DNA from: Clostridia bacterium
GTDB taxonomy: Bacteria; Bacillota; Clostridia; Christensenellales; UBA1242
DNA: 5,113 bases
Assembly: GCA_017539765.1 (NCBI GenBank)
Contig: JAFYCH010000019.1
Location: 1-5,113, forward strand
Direction of reading: 5' to 3'
Shown here: piece after piece, positions 1 through 5,034 of the stretch
Numbering within the stretch: the first letter of the stretch is position 1
Layout of the letters: every line of letters begins with the position of its first letter
Made by a program: the position numbers and the translations under genes
The notes under the pieces: model-generated
What the model was told of the DNA's origin: nothing
Databases searched by the model: none
What the model saw: only the letters and a program-made list of their open reading frames with translations

Positions 1-200
1 AAAAATCTTCTTTTTTAAACTGAATTTTTTCTTTGTATATAATATTTTTTGTCATGTTTATATAATACTACCAAACAAAAAAATATACAAACAATTGTGA
101 CAAAAATATGTTATTTATCAAAAAATTATGCTATTTTAGTGATTTTTTGGCATATTTTTTAGCATTTTTTTTAATATTTTTCCAATTTTGATACTATAGG
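1..200. other. AT-rich intergenic region downstream of glmM
   Basis: This stretch is almost entirely A and T runs. I see no coding sequence with a ribosome binding site and no RNA gene. It contains several TATAAT-like words (around 36-43 and 58-66), which in such AT-rich DNA are not informative. The glmM stop codon lies at its right edge. A 6-bp arm pair (ATGCTA at 128-133, TAGCAT at 160-165) with a 26-base loop could form a weak hairpin after glmM, but it is poor as a terminator. Confidence 0.6.
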
Positions 201-1496
201 TCATTTTGTTGCATTTTCAAGTTTTGTCAAAATTTCTTTGGCAAGTGCTTCGTTTTGGGTCTCTACCATAAGCCTTATTTTTGGCTCGGTTCCACTTGCA
301 CGTGTCACAATTCTGCCTGCACCCGAAAGCATGTTTTCGCACTCGGTTACGACCGCCTTAAAGTTTGCGCTGTTGATGATTTTGTATTTGTCGGTCACGA
401 CAATGTTTTTTGAAAACTGTGGAAAAAGTTCGTAGAACACATTTTTGCTGAGTGGCTCACCTGAAAGTTTAAGAAACTTTGCGACCTGCACTGCACAAAA
501 AAGTCCGTCGCCAGATTTTTCGTGGTCAAACAAAATGATATGTCCTGCTTGCTCGCCACCAATTTGCAAATGCTCTGTTTTAAGTTTGTTTGTTACATAT
601 TGGTCGCCAACATCGGTGCGCAAAAGTTTTATGCCAAGTTTGCCAAGTTCGGTTTCAATTGCCATATTGGTTTGAATTGTTGTGACAACTGCATTGGTCT
701 TAAGCAGTCCATACTTTTGATACATTTTTGTAAGAAACAAAATGATTTGGTCACCATCACAGATTGTTCCATTTTCATCAACCATAACAACTCTATCAGC
801 ATCGCCATCAAAAGCAAAGCCCACATCAGCATGTTTTTCCAAAACAAGTTTTGCAAGTTTTTGTGGGAACAATGCTCCGCAATTTTTGTTGATATTTGCG
901 CCATTATTTGTGCAACTTGTTGTAAAAACTTTTGCACCCAAATGTTTAAAAACACGTTTTGCAAGTTGATAGTTTGCACCATTGCTGCAGTCCAAAACAA
1001 CTTTTAGTCCATCAAGTTTTATGCCAAAATTTATCAAAAATTTAAAATAATCGGCCTTAAATTGCAGTTTTTGCGTGATTTTTCCTATATTTTCCGCAGA
1101 AACCACTGTTTGCTTAGCAAATCGGCGTTCAATTTCCGTCTGTAAATCTTCACCAATTTTTTCGCAATTGCTGTCAAAAATTTTTATACCATTATACTCT
1201 GCTGGGTTATGACTTGCAGTAATCATAACGCCAAAATCCGCCTTGTGCTTTTGCACTAAAAAACTGATTGCCGGTGTTGGAACAATTCCAACAAAAAGTA
1301 TGTCTGCCCCTGCAAGAGTCGCCCCACTTGCAAAACTTGAAAAAACAAAACCATTGCTTTGCCTTGTGTCAACACCCACAATAATTTTTGCATTTGGTTT
1401 CAAGCTACCCAAAGCGTTGCCACACTTTAGGCAAACTTCTTGCGTCAGGTCGCTTACTGCCACTCCCCTAATTCCGTCTGTTCCAAAATATATCAT
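201..1496 (-). CDS. glmM: Phosphoglucosamine mutase GlmM
   Basis: GlmM interconverts glucosamine-6-phosphate and glucosamine-1-phosphate in the cytoplasm, the step before GlmU on the route to UDP-GlcNAc, peptidoglycan and other amino-sugar polymers. The 431-residue product has the alpha-D-phosphohexomutase domain order. FGTDGIRG lies at residues 4-11. The catalytic serine loop TASHNP is at 94-99, with Ser96 as the expected phosphoserine. The metal-binding loop DGDADR is at 230-235. The sugar-recognition loop GEQAGH is at 314-319, where family members usually read GEQSGH. The phosphate-binding motif RASGTEPKIR is at 399-408. Length is slightly below the usual ~445. The start is fixed by the FGTDGIRG motif right after Met1 and by GGGGGAG four bases upstream. 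It ends in TGA. It is divergent from the first SipW-tagged gene, and its whole 79-base upstream leader recurs inverted at the right edge of the window. The other family option, phosphomannomutase, fits less well because of the GEQ(S/A)GH loop and the N-terminal motif. Confidence 0.96.
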   Translation of the reverse strand: MIYFGTDGIRGVAVSDLTQEVCLKCGNALGSLKPNAKIIVGVDTRQSNGFVFSSFASGATLAGADILFVGIVPTPAISFLVQKHKADFGVMITASHNPAEYNGIKIFDSNCEKIGEDLQTEIERRFAKQTVVSAENIGKITQKLQFKADYFKFLINFGIKLDGLKVVLDCSNGANYQLAKRVFKHLGAKVFTTSCTNNGANINKNCGALFPQKLAKLVLEKHADVGFAFDGDADRVVMVDENGTICDGDQIILFLTKMYQKYGLLKTNAVVTTIQTNMAIETELGKLGIKLLRTDVGDQYVTNKLKTEHLQIGGEQAGHIILFDHEKSGDGLFCAVQVAKFLKLSGEPLSKNVFYELFPQFSKNIVVTDKYKIINSANFKAVVTECENMLSGAGRIVTRASGTEPKIRLMVETQNEALAKEILTKLENATK

Positions 1497-1500
1497 AAAT

Positions 1501-1507
1501 CTCCCCC
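1501..1507 (-). promoter_or_regulatory. glmM ribosome binding site
   Basis: GGGGGAG on the minus strand ends four bases before the glmM ATG. Spacing is short but the match is strong, and it decides the start. It lies inside the long inverted repeat, so an identical copy sits at 5103-5109 facing out of the window. Confidence 0.75.
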
Positions 1508-1545
1508 ACTTTTTTTATGCCATTTTTTTGTTTTTTGCCACAACA

Positions 1546-1571
1546 TTTCGCAAAAGATACCTTTTGTGAAA
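1546..1571. repeat. Imperfect palindrome in the glmM leader
   Basis: TTTCGCAAAAG (1546-1556) and CTTTTGTGAAA (1561-1571) are complementary over 11 positions, with one G.T pair, around the 4-base centre ATAC. The word AAAAGATAC also occurs twice, at 1552-1560 and 1569-1577. The same palindrome occurs inverted at 5039-5064. It has no T run directly after it that would make it a clear terminator in either direction. It could be a protein-binding site or a leader hairpin; the sequence alone does not decide. Confidence 0.55.
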
Positions 1572-1582
1572 AGATACGTTCC

Positions 1583-1616
1583 TTGGTATAACCTAGGTAT
1601 TAGCCTAGTTTATATA
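1583..1616 (+). promoter_or_regulatory. Putative promoter/operator region of first SipW-tagged gene
   Basis: TTGGTAT at 1583-1589 is followed by an inverted repeat, CTAGG (1593-1597) and CCTAG (1604-1608) around a 6-base centre, and then by TATATA at 1611-1616. GGTAT-aa-CCTA and GGTAT-tag-CCTA also form a short tandem repeat (1585-1595, 1596-1607). The second SipW-tagged gene has TTGGTAT at nearly the same distance from its ATG, also followed by a hairpin and a -10-like box. No good -35 lies 17 bases before TATATA, so the promoter call is tentative. The inverted repeat could be an operator or a 5' UTR hairpin. Confidence 0.4.
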
Positions 1617-1626
1617 AAAAAATAAT

Positions 1627-1631
1627 GGAGG
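1627..1631 (+). promoter_or_regulatory. RBS of first SipW-tagged gene
   Basis: GGAGG lies nine bases before the ATG at 1641. It supports Met1 over the in-frame Met7, which would be 27 bases away. Confidence 0.85.
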
Positions 1632-1640
1632 AAAAAGAAA

Positions 1641-1744
1641 ATGGTAAAAAACAAAAAGATGTCAAAAACATCAATTGCCGTAATCGTACTTGCACTTCTC
1701 TTGGTGTTCAGTTTGGTTATGGGCATGACAGGCGCTTGGTTTAC
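1641..1744 (+). repeat. Inner inverted repeat, left copy (signal peptide coding region)
   Basis: The first 104 coding bases match the reverse complement of 4713-4816 with only two mismatches. Both are synonymous third positions (a Phe codon TTC/TTT and a Gly codon GGC/GGT). The identity stops abruptly after the shared TGG-TTT-AC of residues Trp33, Phe34 and Thr35, close to the expected signal peptidase site. The similarity extends weakly upstream over the purine-rich ribosome binding site. Confidence 0.95.
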
Positions 1745-2231
1745 TGACAAGAAGACACCAAATGCTGCTACAAGCCTTACATTTGGAGAAGTAAAACTTA
1801 ACGTGACTGCTACAGATTTTGGTAAAGTAACAAGAGTTTCAAACGAAGCAGGAGTAGTTGCAGCTGATATTATGCCAGGAGATACAATAAGCTATGATTT
1901 GTCAATAGATGGTGCTTCAGGAAGTGAACCATTCTGGTTTGCAGTTGTTGTAAATACAACAGGTACAGAGGCTGATTTAAGCTCTGGTTTGAATGCTCTT
2001 ACAACAGCTGATATTAAATCTTGGTCAGGTTCAGCAGTTCCATGTGCTGGTAGTGTTGTATTGAATGGTGGTGATTATGATAATGCATATCAAAATCAAA
2101 CTGTAACATTAACATACACAGTAGTTGCAGTACAAAAAGCAAATGTTGCTGACGAAACAGCAGCACTTCCATTTCTTAAAGCAGCAGTTGCCGCAAATCA
2201 ACATGCTGATGGTTCAGCTATTGGTGCTTAA
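1641..2231 (+). CDS. SipW-dependent-type signal peptide protein (TasA/camelysin-like), copy 1
   Basis: This is a 196-residue predicted exported protein. The N-terminus is basic (residues 1-9). A hydrophobic segment follows (about 12-29), then GMTGAWFTDKK, which resembles the SipW-tag found on TasA- and camelysin-type proteins. SipW-type signal peptidases process such tags, so cleavage is expected near residues 32-34. The predicted mature part is beta-rich and small-residue-rich. It has TSLTFGEVKLNVT (44-56), MPGDTISY (78-85), YDNAYQ (146-151) and VVAVQKAN (161-168), all shared with the paralogue at 4223-4816. Residues 1-35 are identical to that paralogue; the rest is much more diverged. Known TasA relatives assemble into extracellular fibres or sit on the cell surface, so a fibre or coat role is inferred, not shown. 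No SipW peptidase gene is present here. There is one cysteine (135) and no sortase motif. The gene is single, divergent from glmM, and ends at a strong terminator. Confidence 0.85.
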   Translation: MVKNKKMSKTSIAVIVLALLLVFSLVMGMTGAWFTDKKTPNAATSLTFGEVKLNVTATDFGKVTRVSNEAGVVAADIMPGDTISYDLSIDGASGSEPFWFAVVVNTTGTEADLSSGLNALTTADIKSWSGSAVPCAGSVVLNGGDYDNAYQNQTVTLTYTVVAVQKANVADETAALPFLKAAVAANQHADGSAIGA

Positions 2232-2250
2232 TTAATTTGATTAAACAAAT

Positions 2251-2280
2251 AAAAAATTCAGGAATTTTCCTGAATTTTTT
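2251..2280. terminator. Bidirectional rho-independent terminator
   Basis: AAAAAATTCAGG (2251-2262) pairs with CCTGAATTTTTT (2269-2280) around a 6-base AATTTT centre, a 12-bp stem with A and T runs on both sides. It gives a T tract in either direction. It lies between the convergent SipW-tagged gene (stop at 2229-2231) and the tail-fibre-like gene (stop complement at 2299-2301), and so serves both. Confidence 0.85.
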
Positions 2281-2298
2281 TAGGCTTTTTAAATTCTT

Positions 2299-4086
2299 TT
2301 AAATGTTATTTTGATTTTTATAATAATACAACTTTTTGTCTTTAATTACAAAATAGTCTCCGTCTCTGCCTTCAAGATAGGTGTCATAATAGCCAACTTC
2401 AGTGCTGGACTGCAAAGTGTAAATATTGTAAATATAGTCATAATCAAGCTTATGCAAAATAATTTTGCCATACACATTCATATAAATATTAAATTTATAA
2501 TAACTGTTATCTCTAAAATAACAAGCAACAACTCTTCCAAAACCCAAGTCAAAATAACTGCTACCAAATCTAAATTTACATGTTCCATCTGCATTTTGCT
2601 GAACATATATGTATGATGATTCATTCATCAAATAGTCAAACGGTGCTTGCACACCTTGCATATAGGCAATTGATGTGTCCGTCGTGATGTTGTTTACGGT
2701 GGTTGTTGCTGTGGTAGAAAGCATTGTTCTGCGCTGTGTTTTTGTGCTGTCGGACAAAGCGTCGTGATAACACAAACCTGCATAGCTATTTTGATTGCCG
2801 GTTGAAAGCATGGCTGTTGACAAAGTATATTCTCTGTTTTGTCCAGTGTAATTGTTGATGAAATGTGTGTGGCCAGCTTTGTCTATGTAAGCATAACTTA
2901 TTGTACCCAAAGAATATGGCGAAGTGCTTGTGTTGACTTTTGCAAGCGTTATCATTGCCAGGGCCGGAATGCCAGTGTCTGTCCAAGTGATGTTATCAAG
3001 GGCTGTCAAATCGTTTACATTAACAATTGCTCGCTTTGCGGTTGCACCACGGCAGTCGTGAATGTAATAGTAGCCACCATAGTAGTCAATATAATATTGC
3101 TTAACCTTTGTGAAGAAAATTGGGTTTGTGCAGTTGTAAATTTCTGCTTTGAAATGCGAAATGTGAATTGTTTGCCCACTTTGTGGGTGAATGTAAGCAA
3201 AAAAATGATTGCCTGCAGTGCTGACTGATGGGGTGAAATATATTTCAACAAGTTGGTCGGTTGTGGAATAGTCAAAAGTTTGCAGATGTGTGTTGCTGAA
3301 ACTGTTGAAATACAATTTCAGTGTGCCAGTGCCAGCAGCAGAGCCACTTATTTTAAGAGTGATTTTAAGCGAAAGTGTTGTGGTGTTTGGGTGAACATAA
3401 AAATTAAACATGCAAGTTCTGAAAGGTGCTGTGCCAGAATAGTCATAAGGCATTTCGGCGAAGTCATAAGTTTGCACAACATCATCTTGGTCAATGGCTT
3501 CGTATGGGGTGTTGTAAATTGCATTGCGGTCATGAATCATTCGGTCAAAATCGTCAACATAAGTTTCTAGCGCAGCAATTTTGCCTTGCAGTGTGGCAAT
3601 TGTGCTTGAATAATCTGTGCCACCGCCAGAACCACCAGTTGCAGAAATTACATTGTTTTGGTCAATATTTATGCCTGTGCCTGCCGTAAGTTTGTTTTGT
3701 TTGGTGTTTTGCAGTGCAATTACATCTGCTTCGGTTGCAGTGATGTGTTGACCTTGCACGCCTACCGCTTGCACCAAATTAGAAAATCTTTGGTTAAGAG
3801 AATTATAGTTTTGCACATGGCTGTCTAGGTCGTTTGAAAGCGAACTTATGTTTTGCTCCGCAGTTCCCACACGAGTTGTTAGCCCAGAGATTGCATTGCT
3901 GTTTGCGTTTGCTGTGGAATATGCACTGTCTATTTTAGATTTGTTTTGTGCATAGTCGGTTGCTCGGTTTTGAGTGGTTTGGGTTTCTTCTTCTAATTCC
4001 AAAAGTTGTTTTTTGAGCCTTTCAATTTGTTGATTTTCTGTTTTTGAAACTGATTTTTTGTTTGATATTTTTATAATTTTGCTCAT
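2299..4086 (-). CDS. Coiled-coil, phage tail-fibre-like protein
   Basis: This 595-residue protein has a basic N-terminus (1-15). Predicted coiled coil follows at about 17-37, with a Leu/Glu/Lys-rich stretch that includes RLKKQLLELEEE. A Ser/Asn/Gln-rich heptad-like stalk spans about 45-130. The motif QNKLTAGTGINID...NVISAT (130-150) resembles the short repeat seen in many phage tail-fibre and trimeric-stalk proteins. A glycine-rich linker lies at 151-156 and a second short coiled coil at about 160-185. The long C-terminal part (about 200-595) is Tyr/Asn/Thr-rich and looks beta-structured; I do not recognise a named domain in it. There is no signal peptide, transmembrane helix or wall anchor. 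The start is supported by GGAG five bases upstream. It lies downstream of the second SipW-tagged gene on the same strand but beyond that gene's terminator, with its own likely promoter. It may be a trimeric fibre or receptor-binding-like protein, from a prophage or a host gene of that type. No other tail gene is present in the window. Confidence 0.7.
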   Translation of the reverse strand: MSKIIKISNKKSVSKTENQQIERLKKQLLELEEETQTTQNRATDYAQNKSKIDSAYSTANANSNAISGLTTRVGTAEQNISSLSNDLDSHVQNYNSLNQRFSNLVQAVGVQGQHITATEADVIALQNTKQNKLTAGTGINIDQNNVISATGGSGGGTDYSSTIATLQGKIAALETYVDDFDRMIHDRNAIYNTPYEAIDQDDVVQTYDFAEMPYDYSGTAPFRTCMFNFYVHPNTTTLSLKITLKISGSAAGTGTLKLYFNSFSNTHLQTFDYSTTDQLVEIYFTPSVSTAGNHFFAYIHPQSGQTIHISHFKAEIYNCTNPIFFTKVKQYYIDYYGGYYYIHDCRGATAKRAIVNVNDLTALDNITWTDTGIPALAMITLAKVNTSTSPYSLGTISYAYIDKAGHTHFINNYTGQNREYTLSTAMLSTGNQNSYAGLCYHDALSDSTKTQRRTMLSTTATTTVNNITTDTSIAYMQGVQAPFDYLMNESSYIYVQQNADGTCKFRFGSSYFDLGFGRVVACYFRDNSYYKFNIYMNVYGKIILHKLDYDYIYNIYTLQSSTEVGYYDTYLEGRDGDYFVIKDKKLYYYKNQNNI

Positions 4087-4091
4087 AATGT

Positions 4092-4095
4092 CTCC
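4092..4095 (-). promoter_or_regulatory. RBS of tail-fibre-like gene
   Basis: GGAG on the minus strand ends five bases before the ATG at 4086. It supports this start; no nearby in-frame start upstream has a comparable site. Confidence 0.7.
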
Positions 4096-4109
4096 AAAAA
4101 GTTTTTGTT

Positions 4110-4139
4110 ATGATAACACAAAAAACAAGCAAAATTCAA
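4110..4139 (-). promoter_or_regulatory. Putative sigma-A promoter of tail-fibre-like gene
   Basis: On the minus strand TTGAAT (4139-4134, four of six to TTGACA) is followed after 18 bases by TATCAT (4115-4110, five of six to TATAAT). The predicted transcript would begin near 4103, about 17 bases before the ATG. A perfect palindrome TGTTATGATAACA (4106-4118) overlaps the -10 box and would be a natural operator. This is inference from sequence only. Confidence 0.5.
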
Positions 4140-4172
4140 AAAAATATGCCAAAAATATATAAAAAAGCACAA

Positions 4173-4199
4173 AAAAACTCGACTTTTTGTCGAGTTTTT
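4173..4199 (-). terminator. Rho-independent terminator after second SipW-tagged gene
   Basis: AAAAACTCGAC (4173-4183) pairs with GTCGAGTTTTT (4189-4199) around a 5-base loop, an 11-bp stem. Read on the minus strand it is followed by a run of seven T. It begins 24 bases past the stop codon at 4223-4225 and separates this transcript from the tail-fibre-like gene. Confidence 0.85.
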
Positions 4200-4205
4200 A
4201 TCTTT

Positions 4206-4222
4206 TTAATCAAATTGATTAA
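4206..4222. repeat. Palindrome just after the stop of the second SipW-tagged gene
   Basis: TTAATCAA and TTGATTAA form a perfect 8-bp inverted repeat around one base, directly after the stop codon. The first SipW-tagged gene has a related sequence at the same place (TTAAT-TTG-ATTAA at 2232-2244). Both genes share GCTTAATTAAT at the stop and TTTGATTAAA just after, although their terminators differ. Confidence 0.6.
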
Positions 4223-4816
4223 TTAAGCAGCAGCGAGACCTGTTAGTGTTTCCCATTCTAATACATAGCCTGATTCTGTGCTTGCAAGGTATTTTGCTGC
4301 ATCTGCTGCAGTAATATTTGCTTTTTGAATTGCTCTTACTTCATATGCAAGAGAAATATTAGCACCTTGATATGTATTTCCATATACATTGCCTGCTAAT
4401 GTGATGCTTCCGGCATGTGTACCATTCCAACCTTCTGCAGTTGTATCATACACTGTTTCATCTGCAGTATAGCTTGCACCAGCAACTCCTGTTACTGTTA
4501 CAAATATACGATAGTAGAAATCTTCGCTTGTAGCTGCTTTTGCAACTGTTAATGAATAGTTAATACTATCACCTGGCATAACTTCAACGCCATCTAAATA
4601 TGCAGCATCGCCATTATTTGTATGAGATACTTGCCCAAAGCTACCACCAGTAACATTCAAAACAACTCTACCAAAATCAAGACTTGTGTCTGTTGCACTG
4701 CCTGCTTTTGATGTAAACCAAGCGCCTGTCATACCCATAACCAAACTAAACACCAAGAGAAGTGCAAGTACGATTACGGCAATTGATGTTTTTGACATCT
4801 TTTTGTTTTTTACCAT
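4223..4816 (-). CDS. SipW-dependent-type signal peptide protein (TasA/camelysin-like), copy 2
   Basis: This is a 197-residue predicted exported protein, paralogous to the product of 1641-2231. Residues 1-35 are identical: a basic start, a hydrophobic core at about 12-29 and the GMTGAWFT tag. Processing by a SipW-type signal peptidase near residues 32-34 is inferred. The mature part shares TSLxFGxVxLNVT (44-56), VMPGDSINY (79-87), SExF (97-100), YxNxYQ (145-150) and RAIQKAN (161-167) with the paralogue. Otherwise it differs, including a different C-terminus ending in three alanines. There are no cysteines and no wall anchor. Known relatives form extracellular fibres or spore or surface layers; a fibre role is inferred. 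AAAGGAG ten bases upstream fixes the start, and a good promoter and a strong terminator make it a single-gene unit. It is convergent with copy 1, with the tail-fibre-like gene between them. Confidence 0.85.
   Translation of the reverse strand: MVKNKKMSKTSIAVIVLALLLVFSLVMGMTGAWFTSKAGSATDTSLDFGRVVLNVTGGSFGQVSHTNNGDAAYLDGVEVMPGDSINYSLTVAKAATSEDFYYRIFVTVTGVAGASYTADETVYDTTAEGWNGTHAGSITLAGNVYGNTYQGANISLAYEVRAIQKANITAADAAKYLASTESGYVLEWETLTGLAAA
4713..4816 (-). repeat. Inner inverted repeat, right copy (signal peptide coding region)
   Basis: This is the partner of 1641-1744, 102 of 104 bases identical in inverted orientation. It encodes the same 35-residue signal peptide for the second SipW-tagged protein. 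It is nested inside the 79-base outer inverted repeat pair. Confidence 0.95.
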
Positions 4817-4826
4817 TTTCTTTTTT

Positions 4827-4833
4827 CTCCTTT
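4827..4833 (-). promoter_or_regulatory. RBS of second SipW-tagged gene
   Basis: AAAGGAG on the minus strand lies ten bases before the ATG at 4816. Together with the purine run that follows it, it resembles the site before the other SipW-tagged gene. Confidence 0.85.
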
Positions 4834-4840
4834 AAATTTT

Positions 4841-4875
4841 ATTATATTAACACACTTTCAGTGTGATAATACCAA
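4841..4875 (-). promoter_or_regulatory. Putative sigma-A promoter and operator of second SipW-tagged gene
   Basis: On the minus strand TTATCA (4869-4864, four of six to TTGACA) is followed after 17 bases by a perfect TATAAT (4846-4841). An inverted repeat, CACACT and AGTGTG around three bases (4851-4865), lies in the spacer and touches the -35, a typical operator position. TTGGTAT (4875-4869) overlaps the upstream edge and recurs before the other SipW-tagged gene at nearly the same distance from its ATG (53 versus 54 bases). Confidence 0.6.
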
Positions 4876-4883
4876 CATTAACC

Positions 4884-4983
4884 TGTCATTCAGAGCCTTG
4901 CTTCTTGTCTATCTTACGAAGAATCTATTCCATATGGTTGAGATTCTTCCATTGTCTACGACTGGGGTCATGTCAAAATGACA
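4884..4983. repeat. Imperfect palindromic intergenic repeat (REP/MITE-like)
   Basis: This ~100-base element has outer arms TGTCATT (4884-4890) and AATGACA (4977-4983). Its inner arms are GAAGAATCT (4918-4926) and AGATTCTTC (4941-4949), and CCATATGG sits at the centre (4930-4937). Words such as TGTCATTC and GAAGAATCT recall dispersed palindromic repeats I know from many bacterial genomes; that link is from memory and not tested. It lies upstream of the second SipW-tagged gene, and the equivalent region of the first gene lacks it. No coding potential is evident. Confidence 0.65.
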
Positions 4984-5034
4984 CAATATACAAATTGCTC
5001 AGATAACTGTTTTATAGTTTTCAAGGAAAACTTA

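Larger units (their letters stand above)
1497..1575 (+). repeat. Outer inverted repeat, left copy (glmM leader)
   Basis: These 79 bases match the reverse complement of 5035-5113 without a mismatch. The left copy is exactly the glmM leader, from the base before the ATG outward through the ribosome binding site. It includes T and A runs and an 11-bp imperfect hairpin (1546-1556 with 1561-1571). Beyond 1575 similarity falls away, with a weak trace (GTT, CCTTG) to about 1585. The true outer end cannot be judged because the partner copy runs to the window end. Confidence 0.95.

Noticed and set aside
128..165. Hairpin ATGCTA/TAGCAT as a glmM terminator
   Set aside because: The stem is only six base pairs with a 26-base loop, so it is not convincing as a rho-independent terminator in such AT-rich DNA.
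201..203. TGA read as tryptophan (variant genetic code)
   Set aside because: TGA occurs only at the end of glmM, where the protein is complete, and the tryptophans checked use TGG. The standard bacterial code fits.
522..1007. Open frames opposite or overlapping glmM (for example 522-1007 plus and 629-1000 minus)
   Set aside because: They lie wholly within the glmM coding region in other frames, have no supporting ribosome binding site and encode low-complexity, Cys-rich or Met/Gln-rich translations typical of shadow frames.
1585..1607. CRISPR-like or longer tandem array at the GGTAT/CCTA repeat
   Set aside because: There are only two short imperfect units and no spacers, so at most it is part of an operator.
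1243..1625. Small plus-strand frames across the glmM start (1243-1569 and 1440-1625)
   Set aside because: They begin inside glmM on the opposite strand and run through the AT-rich leader repeat, with no ribosome binding site or recognisable protein features.
2839..3228. Open frames opposite the tail-fibre-like gene (2311-2616, 2839-3228, 3253-3570, 3426-3689)
   Set aside because: They are antisense or out of frame to a long, well-initiated gene and their translations show no family features.
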